Shown: positions 8,608-17,963, numbered from the stretch's first letter. The stretch is DNA of 64,000 bases from Marinibacterium profundimaris (GCF_002210095.1 NZ_AQQR01000004.1:186001-250000), one strand, 5' to 3'. Program-made: numbers and translations. Notes: a model not told the origin generated them from the letters alone.

Positions 8608-9347
8608 GTCCAGTCTCCCAGCTGCATCTGCCAGAGTGTCAGCGCGGCCACCGCCGCCGTGTCCGCGCGCAGGATCCGCGGCCCCAGGCTCACCCGATGG
8701 GCAAAGTCGAAGCCCCGCAGCCTTTGCCGCTCGCGGTCGGAAAACCCGCCCTCCGGCCCGATCAGGATCGCCCAGGGCGCATCGCCGCCGCGCCCGAGGC
8801 CGCCTGTCAGGGCGGACGAGGAGGCCGCCTCCCCCACCAGCGCCTCGTCGCAGAACATCAGCTGCCGGTCCGCGGGCCAGTCGTCCAGCACGCGGTCGAG
8901 CTTTTCCAGCCCGGCCACCTCGGGCACCCAGGTGCCCCCGCATTGCTCGGCCGCCTCGACCGCATGGGCCTGCAGCCGGTCCTGCCGGATGCGCTCGGAA
9001 TTGGTGAATTCTGTCGCCACGGGGCAGATCCGGGCCGCGCCCATTTCCGCCGCCTTCTCGACGATGAAATCGGTCCGCGCCTTCTTGATCGGCGCGAACA
9101 GCAGCCACAGGTCGGGCGGCATTTGCAGCGGCTTCGTCACCGCCTCCACCAGCAACGTGCCGCCGCGCTTGCCGGCCTCGACCACCCGGGCCGAGACCTC
9201 TCCGTCCCGGCCGTTGAACAGCAGGATCCTGTCCCCGGCGGTCAATCGCATCACGCCAAAGAGATAATGCGCGTGGTCCCGTGACAGAGGAACGGATTGC
9301 CCCTCGCCCAGATCGTCATTAACAAACAGTCGCACCGTGCCGCTCAT
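8604..9347 (-). CDS. rsmE: 16S rRNA m3U1498 methyltransferase
   Basis: A 247-residue SPOUT-class enzyme that methylates N3 of U1498 in 16S rRNA using S-adenosylmethionine. The N-terminal PUA-like part starts with VRLFVND. The C-terminal knot has IGPEGGFSDRE and LGPRILRADTA, the typical SAM-binding loops of RsmE. The start lies only 12 bases from the divergent ubiA start, so each promoter must sit at least partly inside the other gene. Confidence 0.95.
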   Translation of the reverse strand: MSGTVRLFVNDDLGEGQSVPLSRDHAHYLFGVMRLTAGDRILLFNGRDGEVSARVVEAGKRGGTLLVEAVTKPLQMPPDLWLLFAPIKKARTDFIVEKAAEMGAARICPVATEFTNSERIRQDRLQAHAVEAAEQCGGTWVPEVAGLEKLDRVLDDWPADRQLMFCDEALVGEAASSSALTGGLGRGGDAPWAILIGPEGGFSDRERQRLRGFDFAHRVSLGPRILRADTAAVAALTLWQMQLGDWT

Positions 9348-9359
9348 AACAGGCTACAT

Positions 9360-10334
9360 ATGCAAGCTGACCGCCCGACACCAGAGACACCGCCAGAGAC
9401 ACGCGTCGCCGACGCCGTCGACGACAACTGGGTCGACACCCGCGCGCCGGCCTGGGCGCGGCCCTACCTGCGCCTGTCGCGCGCCGACCGGCCGATCGGA
9501 ACCTGGCTTCTGCTTCTGCCCTGCTGGTGGGGCCTGGCGCTGGCGATCCTGTCGACCCAGACCATCGGCTGGCACGACGCCTGGATCGCCTTGGGCTGCG
9601 GCATCGGCGCCTGGCTGATGCGCGGCGCGGGCTGCACCTGGAACGACATCACCGACCGCGACATCGACGGCTCGGTCGAGCGCACCCGCTCGCGGCCGAT
9701 CCCCTCGGGCGCCGTCACCACGAAACAGGCGCTGGCCTGGGGCGTGATCCAGTCGCTGCTGGCCTTCGGAATCCTGCTCACCTTCAACCAGGCGGCCATC
9801 GCGCTTGGCGTGCTGTCGCTGTTGCCGGTGACGATCTATCCCTTCGCCAAGCGCTTCACCTGGTGGCCGCAGATCTTCCTTGGCCTCGCCTTCAACTGGG
9901 GCGCCCTGCTGGCCTTCACCGCGCATACCGGCGCGCTGCAATGGCCCGCCGTGCTGCTCTATGTGGCCGGCATCTGCTGGACGCTGTTCTACGACACGAT
10001 CTACGCGCACCAGGATGCCGAGGACGATGCGCTGATCGGCGTGAAATCCACCGCCCGCCTCTTCGGCACCGACACGCCGCGCTACCTGAAATACTTCCTC
10101 GTCGGCACCGTCTCGCTCATGGGTCTGGCCGTGATCGGCGCCGGCATGCCGGAGGCCTCGGTGCTGGCGCTGGTGATCGCGCTCGGCGGCCCGTGGGCCA
10201 TGGGCTGGCACATGGCGTGGCAATTGCGCGGTCTCGACCTCGAAAACAACGCCAAGCTGCTGCAGCTCTTCCGGGCCAACCGCGACACGGGCCTTATTCC
10301 GCTCATCTTCTTCCTGGGCGCGCTCTTCGCTTGA
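9360..10334 (+). CDS. ubiA: 4-hydroxybenzoate polyprenyltransferase
   Basis: A 324-residue integral membrane prenyltransferase of ubiquinone synthesis. Both Asp-rich motifs that bind the Mg-diphosphate are present: NDITDRDID near residue 98 and AHQDAEDD near residue 215. There are eight or nine hydrophobic segments. The frame is open back to 9297, but that would overlap rsmE. The ATG at 9360 gives a plausible N-terminus, with a hydrophilic leader and then DRPIGTWLLLLP, a strong UbiA signature. Confidence 0.95.
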   Translation: MQADRPTPETPPETRVADAVDDNWVDTRAPAWARPYLRLSRADRPIGTWLLLLPCWWGLALAILSTQTIGWHDAWIALGCGIGAWLMRGAGCTWNDITDRDIDGSVERTRSRPIPSGAVTTKQALAWGVIQSLLAFGILLTFNQAAIALGVLSLLPVTIYPFAKRFTWWPQIFLGLAFNWGALLAFTAHTGALQWPAVLLYVAGICWTLFYDTIYAHQDAEDDALIGVKSTARLFGTDTPRYLKYFLVGTVSLMGLAVIGAGMPEASVLALVIALGGPWAMGWHMAWQLRGLDLENNAKLLQLFRANRDTGLIPLIFFLGALFA

Positions 10335-10390
10335 TTGAACCGCCCGCCGGGGCATCGTAAGAGACCGGACATGAAACACATGACATCCGC

Positions 10391-12397
10391 ATGCGTGCAA
10401 AGACCGTATTGATCTCCACCGTCTCCCTCGCCGCCGCCGCCGGCCTGTCGCTGGTCGCGGCAAGCTTCGCGGTCAGCGCCATCGAGGACGGAAGCGAAAT
10501 CGGCATTCGCCGCGCGCTGGACGAGGCGATGTTCGACTGGGCCGAGGTCGAGGCCAACGGCCTGCAGGTCATCCTCACCGGCACCGCTCCGAACGAGGCC
10601 ACCCGCTTCGAGGCGCTCAGCGCTGCCGGCAGCGTCGTCGATTCGGCCCGGGTGATCGACCGCATGGATGTCACCCCCACCGCCGCCATCGCGCCGCCGC
10701 GCTTCTCGGCCGAGATCCTGCGCAGCGAGACCGGCATCTCGGTCATCGGCCTGGTGCCGCAGGCGGTCGACCGCGACACCCTGGCCCGGCGGCTTGAACG
10801 CATCGCCGGCCCCGACAAGGTGGCCGAGTTCCTGGAAACCGCCAGCTACCCGGTCCCCGAGGGCTGGGAAGACGCGCTGGCCTACGCCATGCTCGCCCTC
10901 GAAGAACTGCCGCGGGCCAAGATCTCGGTCTCGGCCGGCCGCGTCCACGTGACCGCCACCGCCGACAGCACCGAGGCCCGCGCCCGGCTGGAGCGCACCC
11001 TGCGCCGCGCCGCGCCCTCGACCCTGAATGTCGTGCTGGACATCACGGCACCGCGCCCGGTGATCACACCGTTCTCGCTGCGCTACATCCTCGACGAGGA
11101 TGGCGCGGGGCGTTTCGACGCCTGCTCGGCCCCCGACGACGAAAGCGCCGACATCATCCTGGCCGCCGCGCGCGAAGCGGGGCTGGAGGGCGACGGCAGC
11201 TGCACCATCGGCCTCGGCGTGCCCTCCCAACGCTGGGACGAGGCCGCCGTGCTCAGCCTCGCCGCGCTGTCGCGCCTGGGCGGCGGCACACTGACCATGA
11301 CCGATGCCGACATCGCCATGGTCGCGCCCATGGGCCTCGACCCGTCGCAGTTCGACCAGATCGTCGGCGGGCTGGAAAACGACCTGCCCGAGGTCTTCGC
11401 GCTGCATGCCACCCTGCCCGTCCCGGACGAGACCGCCGACACCGGCCCGGCCGAATTCATCGCCACCCTCAGCCCCGAGGGCCTCGTGCAGCTGCGCGGC
11501 CGCGTGCCCAGCGAAGGCTTCCGCGCCCTGACCGACAGCTTCGCCCGCGCGCGCTTCGGCTCGGACACGGTGCACACCTCGGCCCGCGTGGTCGAGGACC
11601 TGCCGGCGGACTGGTCCGCCCGGGTCCTCGCCGGGCTGGAGGCGCTTGGCCTCATGGTCAACGGCGTGGTCAATGTCGGGCCCGAGACGATCACCGTCCG
11701 CGGCGTCAGCCATTTCGAGGACGCCAGCGCGCAGATGTCGCGGCTCTTCACCTCGAAACTGGGCGAGACCGCCAGCTTCGAGCTGGACATCGCCTACCGC
11801 GAACCGCCCCCGCCGACGGACGTGCCGCTGACGGCCGACGAATGCGAACAGCGGATCGCCGATATCCTGACCATGGGCAAGATCACCTTCGAACCCGGAT
11901 CGGCCCGGATCGACGCCACCTCCCTTGAGATCGTCGATGCCATCGCCGAGGTGCTCGACAATTGCCACTCGGTCCCGCTGGAAATCCAGGGCTACACCGA
12001 CAGCCAGGGCCGCGAGAGCATGAACCTGGACCTGAGCCAGCAGCGCGCCAACGCCGTGCTGGCCGAGCTCACCGCGCGCCGCATCCGCACCTCCAGCTTC
12101 CGCGCCAAGGGCTACGGCGAGGAAAACCCGATCGCGGACAACGGCACCGAGGCAGGCCGCGAGGCCAACCGCCGGATCGAGTTCCGGGTGATCCGCACCG
12201 ATGCCTCCGCCGACGACGAAACGACGCTCGACAGCATGAGCGCGGAAGGCGGGGACGCGGATTCCGACACAGATAGCGGCGCGGAGGCCGATTCAGAGGC
12301 TGACGCGGCGGACGATACGGGCGATAACCCCGGGGACGCGTCCGAAGAGGACGCCAACGACGAGGCCCCCGAGGAGACCGAAAGTGAACAGGACTGA
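10391..12397 (+). CDS. OmpA family protein with N-terminal BON-like repeats and acidic tail
   Basis: A 668-residue exported protein. A hydrophobic N-terminus (residues 1-30) acts as signal or anchor. The middle holds repeated alpha/beta units resembling BON domains, with phrases such as VDSARVIDRM and LNVVLDITAP. The OmpA C-terminal peptidoglycan-binding domain spans about residues 485-610 (ITFEPGSA, IQGYTDSQG, LSQQRANAV, NRRIEFRV). The last 55 residues are almost entirely Asp, Glu, Ala, Ser and Gly, an extreme acidic tail. It overlaps the following coiled-coil gene by 14 bases. A role in linking peptidoglycan and envelope is known for the domain; the specific role is not. Confidence 0.88.
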   Translation: MRAKTVLISTVSLAAAAGLSLVAASFAVSAIEDGSEIGIRRALDEAMFDWAEVEANGLQVILTGTAPNEATRFEALSAAGSVVDSARVIDRMDVTPTAAIAPPRFSAEILRSETGISVIGLVPQAVDRDTLARRLERIAGPDKVAEFLETASYPVPEGWEDALAYAMLALEELPRAKISVSAGRVHVTATADSTEARARLERTLRRAAPSTLNVVLDITAPRPVITPFSLRYILDEDGAGRFDACSAPDDESADIILAAAREAGLEGDGSCTIGLGVPSQRWDEAAVLSLAALSRLGGGTLTMTDADIAMVAPMGLDPSQFDQIVGGLENDLPEVFALHATLPVPDETADTGPAEFIATLSPEGLVQLRGRVPSEGFRALTDSFARARFGSDTVHTSARVVEDLPADWSARVLAGLEALGLMVNGVVNVGPETITVRGVSHFEDASAQMSRLFTSKLGETASFELDIAYREPPPPTDVPLTADECEQRIADILTMGKITFEPGSARIDATSLEIVDAIAEVLDNCHSVPLEIQGYTDSQGRESMNLDLSQQRANAVLAELTARRIRTSSFRAKGYGEENPIADNGTEAGREANRRIEFRVIRTDASADDETTLDSMSAEGGDADSDTDSGAEADSEADAADDTGDNPGDASEEDANDEAPEETESEQD

Positions 12398-12713
12398 GTT
12401 CATCATCGCCACCGCCTGTGTTCTGTTCCTGGCCTTCGTGCTGGGCTGGTTCGCCAACTGGCTGGTGCACCGCTTCACCCGTGTCAGCGCCTCCGACATG
12501 GGAGAGCTCGACCGGATGAGCCAGGAACTGCACGAGGCCGAGGAAACCCGCGACAAGGCGATCACCTACCTGCAGCAGCGCGAGGCCGAGCTGACCAACC
12601 AGCTGACCCAGACCGAGGCCGAGTTGCGCGCCGCCATGGACGGCCTGCGCGAGGCCCGCCACGAGGCGGAAGAGCTGCGCTCCTACGTGGAACGGGTGCA
12701 GGGCACAGCCTGA
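12384..12713 (+). CDS. Single-pass membrane protein with coiled coil
   Basis: A 109-residue protein with one N-terminal membrane segment (about residues 7-28) followed by a charged, heptad-like helix to the end (MSQELHEAEETRD, QTEAELRAAMDG). It starts with GTG at 12384, inside the end of the OmpA-like gene and behind GAGGAG, so translation is coupled. The topology suggests a partner or localiser of the OmpA-like protein, but that is inference. No named family recognised. Confidence 0.75.
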   Translation: MNRTEFIIATACVLFLAFVLGWFANWLVHRFTRVSASDMGELDRMSQELHEAEETRDKAITYLQQREAELTNQLTQTEAELRAAMDGLREARHEAEELRSYVERVQGTA

Positions 12714-12817
12714 GCGCCCCTCCCCCGGACGGTCCCCTGCTGCCGTGACGGCTGTTGAGCGGGTCCGGCCCCTGTGCCACTCTTTGGCCTGCCTGGGCAC
12801 GGCCGGGGGGAGGCGCC

Positions 12818-13699
12818 ATGTCGGACATACCCGAGCTTCAGAAATTCGACGCCCTGAACGGCCGGACCTTCCTTGTCTGCGTCGGGGCGATGAAATGCGC
12901 GACCAGCTGGATCTACCATTACCTCGCGACCCTGCCCGGGGTCCTGGTCTCTCCCCTGAAGGAGCTGCACTTCTTCAACGCGAAATTCGCCTCCAACGCG
13001 CTGTCGGACATGGAGGCCATCGCGATCAACCGCCTGCAGTATCACATCGGGCAGGAGGGCGACCCGGTGCACAACCTGAAATGGCGCCCCGCCTACCAGG
13101 CCAGCGTCGACCGGGTGCAGATGATCTATGACGACAATGCCTATTTCGCCCATTTCGCCCGGCTGGTCACACCCGGGATCCGGACCTTCTGCGACATCAC
13201 GCCGGCCTATTCCACGCTTGGCCCCGACGGCTTTGCCTGGATGCGGGATTTCTGCGCCACGCAGGACATCCGCCTGCGGATCCTTTTCGTGATGCGGGAC
13301 CCGGTGGACCGGCTCTGGTCGCAGTTGCGCCACATCACCCATGCCAATCCCGCCACGAAACTGACCGACCGCTGGGCCGAGGCGCTGCAAAGCCCGCGCA
13401 TCATGGCACGCACAGATTACCGTTATACGCTGCAGGACATCGACGCGGTGTTTCCGGCCGACGACGTGCTCTATCTCTTCTACGAGGATCTCTTCGGGGA
13501 ACCCGCGCTGCGCCGGCTCGCCGATTTCGCCGATGCGCCCTACCAGCCGGGCAAGCCGGAGGTGGTGCGCAACCGGACCGGGCTGACGCTCGACCTGCCG
13601 GCCGAGGCGCGCGACACCTTCCGGACCACGCTCGCGGCACAATACGATTACTGCCGGACGCGTTTCGGTGACAGGCTGCCCGCGTCCTGGATGGCGTGA
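12818..13699 (+). CDS. Sulfotransferase family protein
   Basis: A 293-residue cytoplasmic enzyme of the PAPS-dependent sulfotransferase fold. The 5'-phosphosulfate loop reads GAMKCATSWIYHYL near residue 20, and the 3'-phosphate motif reads MRDPVDRLWSQ near residue 165. The ATG at 12818 has GGGGGGAGG seven bases upstream and is preferred over the in-frame ATG at 12755. The acceptor is unknown; such enzymes in alphaproteobacteria modify glycans, lipids or proteins. It stands alone on this strand, followed by a hairpin. Confidence 0.88.
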   Translation: MSDIPELQKFDALNGRTFLVCVGAMKCATSWIYHYLATLPGVLVSPLKELHFFNAKFASNALSDMEAIAINRLQYHIGQEGDPVHNLKWRPAYQASVDRVQMIYDDNAYFAHFARLVTPGIRTFCDITPAYSTLGPDGFAWMRDFCATQDIRLRILFVMRDPVDRLWSQLRHITHANPATKLTDRWAEALQSPRIMARTDYRYTLQDIDAVFPADDVLYLFYEDLFGEPALRRLADFADAPYQPGKPEVVRNRTGLTLDLPAEARDTFRTTLAAQYDYCRTRFGDRLPASWMA

Positions 13700-13744
13700 A
13701 CGCGCCGACGGCGCCCGCCGGATCGACGGAGCCTCGACAGGACA

Positions 13745-13777
13745 CCGGCATGATATTACGCTTTTCGTATATGCCGG
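13745..13777. terminator. Hairpin after the sulfotransferase gene
   Basis: CCGGCAT and ATGCCGG pair around a 19-base interior that itself contains TACG, CTTTT, CGTA. The composition is much more AT-rich than its surroundings. It lies 45 bases after the sulfotransferase stop and may end that transcript. Confidence 0.5.
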
Positions 13778-13831
13778 CGAGACGTGCCGCCCCGGCGCGT
13801 CCCGTGCGGCGTACCACGGGGGGACCACAAG

Positions 13832-14128
13832 ATGGCAGAAGACCTGAGCCCGGGAAGCATCCGGATCGAAACCGATGACTTCCTGCTCTATCTCGCGCGC
13901 GAGCCGCTGGAGGATGGCATCTCTCGCACGTTCCAGCTGGAAACCGAGGAATTCCAGTTCTTCATCATGAACGAACGCAGCGACGACGGCATCATGGGCT
14001 CGTTCAGGATCGCGACAGAGCGGTTCGAATTCGGCAGATCCTGGGATCGCGACTTGCCGGTTTTCCGGCCCGGGTCCGATGACACGCCGAATTTCGTCGA
14101 GGATTTCGGGCTGTTCGACCTGGGCTGA
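13832..14128 (+). CDS. Small acidic protein built from 24-residue repeats
   Basis: A 98-residue acidic protein starting at 13832. Residues 8-80 are three diverged copies of a unit of about 24 residues. Each begins with a strand of the type (I/F)x(I/L)xT(D/E)xF: RIETDDF, QLETEEF and RIATERF. The first two units end in EDGIS and DDGIM. The pattern predicts a small beta-strand repeat protein. There is no signal peptide or Cys. I recognise no family. It sits between the sulfotransferase and the convergent phosphate permease. Regular repeats that keep the reading frame argue for a real gene. Confidence 0.65.
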   Translation: MAEDLSPGSIRIETDDFLLYLAREPLEDGISRTFQLETEEFQFFIMNERSDDGIMGSFRIATERFEFGRSWDRDLPVFRPGSDDTPNFVEDFGLFDLG

Positions 14129-14181
14129 CGCCGCGCGCGCGGCCTTGACCGCGCCGTTCGCCCGGCCCTGACACCGGCGCA

Positions 14182-14234
14182 GCGGCCCGGTCCGCGCGCC
14201 GGCGCGCAGCAGCCGTAGCCCTGCTGCGGGCCGC
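14182..14234. terminator. Nested hairpins between convergent genes
   Basis: GCGGCCCG (14182) pairs with CGGGCCGC (14227). Inside lie a perfect palindrome GCGCGCCGGCGCGC and a second hairpin GCAGCAG / CTGCTGC with an eight-base loop. The structure directly abuts the end of the phosphate permease gene. Confidence 0.5.
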
Positions 14235-14241
14235 GGGGCGA

Positions 14242-15753
14242 TCAGCCTGTCACGCCACCGCTGCCGATGCCCTGGATCACCATGAAAATCGCCGCCGACA
14301 GGATCGCCGCGGCCGGCACGGTGATGACCCAGGCCGCCACGATGGTCAGGAAATGCGACCGGCGCACCAGCTTGCGGCGGCGCCGTTCCTCGGGCGCCAG
14401 GTCCGGCAGGCCGGCCATCTCAGTCTTCGCCTTGCGCATCCGCCGCTCGGCATCCCATTCCCGGAAGAAGCCCACGCCAAAGACGCCGCCCACGGCGATA
14501 TGGGTCGAACTGACCGGCAGACCCAGCCAACTGGCCACGATCACCGTCACCGCCGCCGACAGCGCCACGCAGAAGGCGCGCATCGGGTTCAGCTTGGTGA
14601 TCTGGTTGCCGACCATGCGGATCAGCTTGGGCCCGAACAGGAACAGCCCGAACGAGATCCCCAGCGCGCCGATCACCATCACCCAAAGCGGGATCGACAC
14701 GTCATGGGTGAAATCGCCGGTGGTCGAGGCCTGCACGATCGCCGCCAGCGGCCCGACCGCGTTGGCCACGTCATTGGCGCCATGCGCGAAGCTGAGCAGC
14801 GAGGCCGAGACGATCAGCGGAATGCCGAAGAGCACCTTGAGCGACTTGTTGCGGTTCTCCATCCCCTGGGATTGCCGCCGCACCACCGGGATCATGATCA
14901 GCCAGGCCGCGACCGCGACCCCCAGCCCGATCAGCAGAGACATGACCGGGTCGATCGACACGACCTTCGACAGCCCCTTCACCGCGAGGTAGGAGCTGAA
15001 GGCGCCGGCCATGATCCCCACCAGCACCGGCACCCAGACCCGTGCCGCGGCGATCTTGTCGTCGCGGTAGATGATCCAGGACTTGATGAACCACAGGAAC
15101 CCGGCCGCCACCACGCCGCCCAGCAACGGAGAGATCACCCAGCTGGCGGCAATCGCGCTCATCTGTCCCCAGCTGACCGCGCCGAAGCCCGCCGCCGCGA
15201 TCCCCGCGCCCATGACACCGCCCACGACCGAATGCGTCGTCGACACCGGCGCCCCGATCCAGGTCGCCAGGTTGACCCACAGCGCCGAGGCCAGCAGCGC
15301 CGCCAGCATGGCCGAGATGAACCCCGAGGAGGTGCCCATGCTCTCGGGCGCGATGATGCCCTTGGCGATGGTCGACACCACGTCGCCCCCGGCCAGCAGC
15401 GCGCCCGCGCTTTCGAAGATCGCCGCGATCACGATCGCCAGCCCCATCGACAGCGCGTTGGCCCCCACCGCGGGGCCCATGTTGTTGGCCACGTCGTTGG
15501 CGCCGATGTTCAGCGCCATGTAGGCGCCGAAGGCCGCCGCGACGACCACGATGAAGGTGCTGCCCGAATGTCCCAGCACCAGCGCCGCGATCAGCCCGGC
15601 GAAGACGATGAACAGCAGCGCGATGCCCATGCCCATCATCGGACGGCTGACATAGGCCGTCGCCGTCTCCAGCGTCGACAGGCGGCCCAGGTCGCGGTCC
15701 AGTGTCTCCAGGTGGCTCGGGTTCAGATCCCTGTTTACGTCCCTGTTGGCCAT
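14242..15753 (-). CDS. Inorganic phosphate transporter, PiT (PHO4) family
   Basis: A 503-residue membrane transporter with both inverted PHO4 signatures, GANDVANNMGP near residue 90 and GANDVANAVGP near residue 350, and about ten to twelve hydrophobic segments with a charged central loop. PiT proteins import phosphate driven by protons or sodium. The ATG at 15753 is preferred because GGAGGG precedes it; the frame runs back to 15813 without a site. No phoU-like pit accessory gene (DUF47) is adjacent, which is common for PitA loci elsewhere. Confidence 0.92.
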   Translation of the reverse strand: MANRDVNRDLNPSHLETLDRDLGRLSTLETATAYVSRPMMGMGIALLFIVFAGLIAALVLGHSGSTFIVVVAAAFGAYMALNIGANDVANNMGPAVGANALSMGLAIVIAAIFESAGALLAGGDVVSTIAKGIIAPESMGTSSGFISAMLAALLASALWVNLATWIGAPVSTTHSVVGGVMGAGIAAAGFGAVSWGQMSAIAASWVISPLLGGVVAAGFLWFIKSWIIYRDDKIAAARVWVPVLVGIMAGAFSSYLAVKGLSKVVSIDPVMSLLIGLGVAVAAWLIMIPVVRRQSQGMENRNKSLKVLFGIPLIVSASLLSFAHGANDVANAVGPLAAIVQASTTGDFTHDVSIPLWVMVIGALGISFGLFLFGPKLIRMVGNQITKLNPMRAFCVALSAAVTVIVASWLGLPVSSTHIAVGGVFGVGFFREWDAERRMRKAKTEMAGLPDLAPEERRRRKLVRRSHFLTIVAAWVITVPAAAILSAAIFMVIQGIGSGGVTG

Positions 15754-15837
15754 GTGTCCCTCCGCTTTCCGGTTCGGTGTCGGGGCAAGGTCGGCAGCAA
15801 GGATCCGGGGCAAGGCCTCGCGCGACGGTGTGGGCGT

Positions 15838-16377
15838 CTAGTGGCGAAGCCGCGTGTCGAGGTCCAGCAGGATCTGCTTCAGACCCGGCTCGGCGACCAT
15901 CCCGGCCGCTTCGTCCGGATCGACCCAGCGGCGCTGGCGCTGACCGGTCTCGGGGAAATCGTCCTCCAGCGCCTGCACCTCGACCGAGAAGACCAGCGTC
16001 TCGACGCTGACCGGCAGGCCGCGCTTGGTGATCTTGTCATAGACATAGGATCCGATCGGCCGGTCCGAGGCCAGGACGGCGCGCACGCCGGCCTCTTCCC
16101 AGGCCTCCACCAGGGCGGCCTCGCCGGCGTTCTTGCCGCGCATCAGCCAACCCTTGGGGATGATCCAGCGCCCGGTGCCGCGGCTGGAGATCATCAGGAC
16201 CTGCGTCCGGTCCCCCTCCCGCCTGTGGCACAGCGCGCCGGTCTGCAACAGGTTCGGCCGCTGCAGCATCGGCCGCACGAAGGCATCGAACGCCGCAGCG
16301 ATCCGTGCACCCAGTTTCCTGAGCGCGCCACCCCCGTTGATCCGTCCGCTTGTCACGCCGTCCTGTTCCACGTTCAT
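15838..16377 (-). CDS. Nudix hydrolase
   Basis: A 179-residue protein with a Nudix box from GKNAGEAALVEAWEEAGV (about residues 77-94), near the consensus Gx5Ex7REUxEExGU but with Val-Glu-Ala in place of the usual R-E-U. The following region resembles diphosphoinositol-polyphosphate or Ap4A hydrolases of this size. Start 16377 has AGGCGGGAA upstream; an alternative start nine codons earlier is at 16404. The substrate is not predictable. It is divergent from the aminopeptidase. Confidence 0.85.
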   Translation of the reverse strand: MNVEQDGVTSGRINGGGALRKLGARIAAAFDAFVRPMLQRPNLLQTGALCHRREGDRTQVLMISSRGTGRWIIPKGWLMRGKNAGEAALVEAWEEAGVRAVLASDRPIGSYVYDKITKRGLPVSVETLVFSVEVQALEDDFPETGQRQRRWVDPDEAAGMVAEPGLKQILLDLDTRLRH

Positions 16378-16658
16378 TTCCCGCCTGTCGAAGTCGCGGA
16401 CCATACAACATAGGCCCCGATCGTGTAAGCCCCATCGTTACAACGTTAACTTTTGCGGCGCCCGGCGCCTCCCAGACCCCGCGCGACGCATCGCACCCGC
16501 CGCCCCCGGGCCGCGCGGCGGCCGGTCAAGGCCGACAAGCAGGCCGCCCGCGCTCCGCCACGATCCGCTTGAACTCCGCGCACTTATCGGCAGGTTTCCA
16601 TGGACCGGCCCGGCCATCGCCCGGGCCCCCACGCATCGACCGCCTCGAAGGAGCCGCC

Positions 16659-17900
16659 ATGACAGCCCCCGATCTCGATCCCGTCCTCCTGTCCCGCCTT
16701 GCCGATGTCGCGGTGCATGTCGGCCTCAATCTTCAGCCGGGGCAGGACCTGGTGCTGACCGCCCCGGTCGACTCACTGCCCCTGGTGCGCGAGATCGCGG
16801 CCAGCGCCTATCGCGCCGGGGCCGGGATCGTCACGCCGCTGCTGTCGGACGACGACATCGCCCGCGCCCGGTTCCGCAACGCCGCCGATGCCAGCTTCGA
16901 TCGCGCGCCGGACTGGCTCTATCGCGGCATGGCGCAGGCCTTCGACAGCGGCGCCGCCCGCATGGCCGTGGCCGGCGCCGACCCGATGGCGCTTGCGGCC
17001 GAGGACCCCGCCAAGGTCTCGCGCGCCAACAAGGCCAATTCGCTGGCCTACAAGCCCGCGCTCGAAAAGATCTCCACCTTCGAGATCAACTGGACCATCG
17101 CCGCCTACCCGACCCCGGGCTGGGCGCGCCAGGTCTTCCCGGACCTCCCCGAGGACGAGGCCATCCTCAAGCTGGCCGACGCGATCTTCTCTGCCTCGCG
17201 CGTCACCGGTGCCGATCCCGTCGCCGCCTGGAAAGACCACAACGCCGCGCTCAGGGCCCGGTCCGGCTGGCTCAACGCCGAACGTTTCGACGCGCTGCAT
17301 TTCACCGGGCCGGGCACCGACCTGGTGGTCGGGCTGGCCGAGGGCCACGAATGGCACGGCGGCGCCTCCGAGGCGCAGAACGGCGTGACCTGCAACCCGA
17401 ACATCCCCACCGAAGAGGTCTTCACCACGCCCCATGCCCAGCGTGTCGACGGCACCGTCCGCGCGACCAAGCCGCTGTCCTACAACGGCGCCCTGATCGA
17501 AGAGATCGAGATGCGGTTCGAAAACGGCCGCGCCGTCGAGGCCCGCTCGGGCAAGGGCGAAACCGTGCTGCACAACATGATCGACAGCGACGAAGGCGCC
17601 CGCCGCCTGGGCGAGGTCGCGCTGGTGCCCTACAGCTCGCCGATCTCGCAGACCGGCCTGCTGTTCTACAACACGCTTTTCGACGAAAACGCGGCCTGCC
17701 ACATCGCCATGGGACAGTGCTATTCCAAGTGCTTCCTCGACGGCGCCTCGCTGTCGGACGACCAGATCGCGGCACAGGGCGGCAACAGCTCGATCATCCA
17801 CGTGGACTGGATGATCGGCGGGCCGGACACCGACATCGACGGGATCCGCGCCGACGGCAGCCGCGTGCCGGTGTTCCGCAACGGTGAATGGGCGAACTGA
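16659..17900 (+). CDS. Aminopeptidase, M29 family
   Basis: A 413-residue metallo-aminopeptidase of the M29 (AmpS/thermophilic aminopeptidase T) family. GLNLQPGQDLVLTAP is the typical N-terminal region. Metal-ligand blocks NIPTEEVFTTP and the EGHEWHGG area lie in the middle, and HVDWMIGG near the C-terminus. Start at 16659 behind AAGGAG. The function is N-terminal amino acid removal in the cytoplasm, using two divalent metals. No operon partner. Confidence 0.94.
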   Translation: MTAPDLDPVLLSRLADVAVHVGLNLQPGQDLVLTAPVDSLPLVREIAASAYRAGAGIVTPLLSDDDIARARFRNAADASFDRAPDWLYRGMAQAFDSGAARMAVAGADPMALAAEDPAKVSRANKANSLAYKPALEKISTFEINWTIAAYPTPGWARQVFPDLPEDEAILKLADAIFSASRVTGADPVAAWKDHNAALRARSGWLNAERFDALHFTGPGTDLVVGLAEGHEWHGGASEAQNGVTCNPNIPTEEVFTTPHAQRVDGTVRATKPLSYNGALIEEIEMRFENGRAVEARSGKGETVLHNMIDSDEGARRLGEVALVPYSSPISQTGLLFYNTLFDENAACHIAMGQCYSKCFLDGASLSDDQIAAQGGNSSIIHVDWMIGGPDTDIDGIRADGSRVPVFRNGEWAN

Positions 17901-17963
17901 CCGCCCCGTCTGGATCGCGTCTGGATCGCGGCGGGCTCCCGGCGGGCCCGCCGCGCGCAGGCC

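Noticed and set aside
10082-11968. A 628-codon antisense frame across ubiA and the OmpA-like gene
   Set aside because: Same GC-driven shadow effect; the sense genes have clear motifs and start sites.
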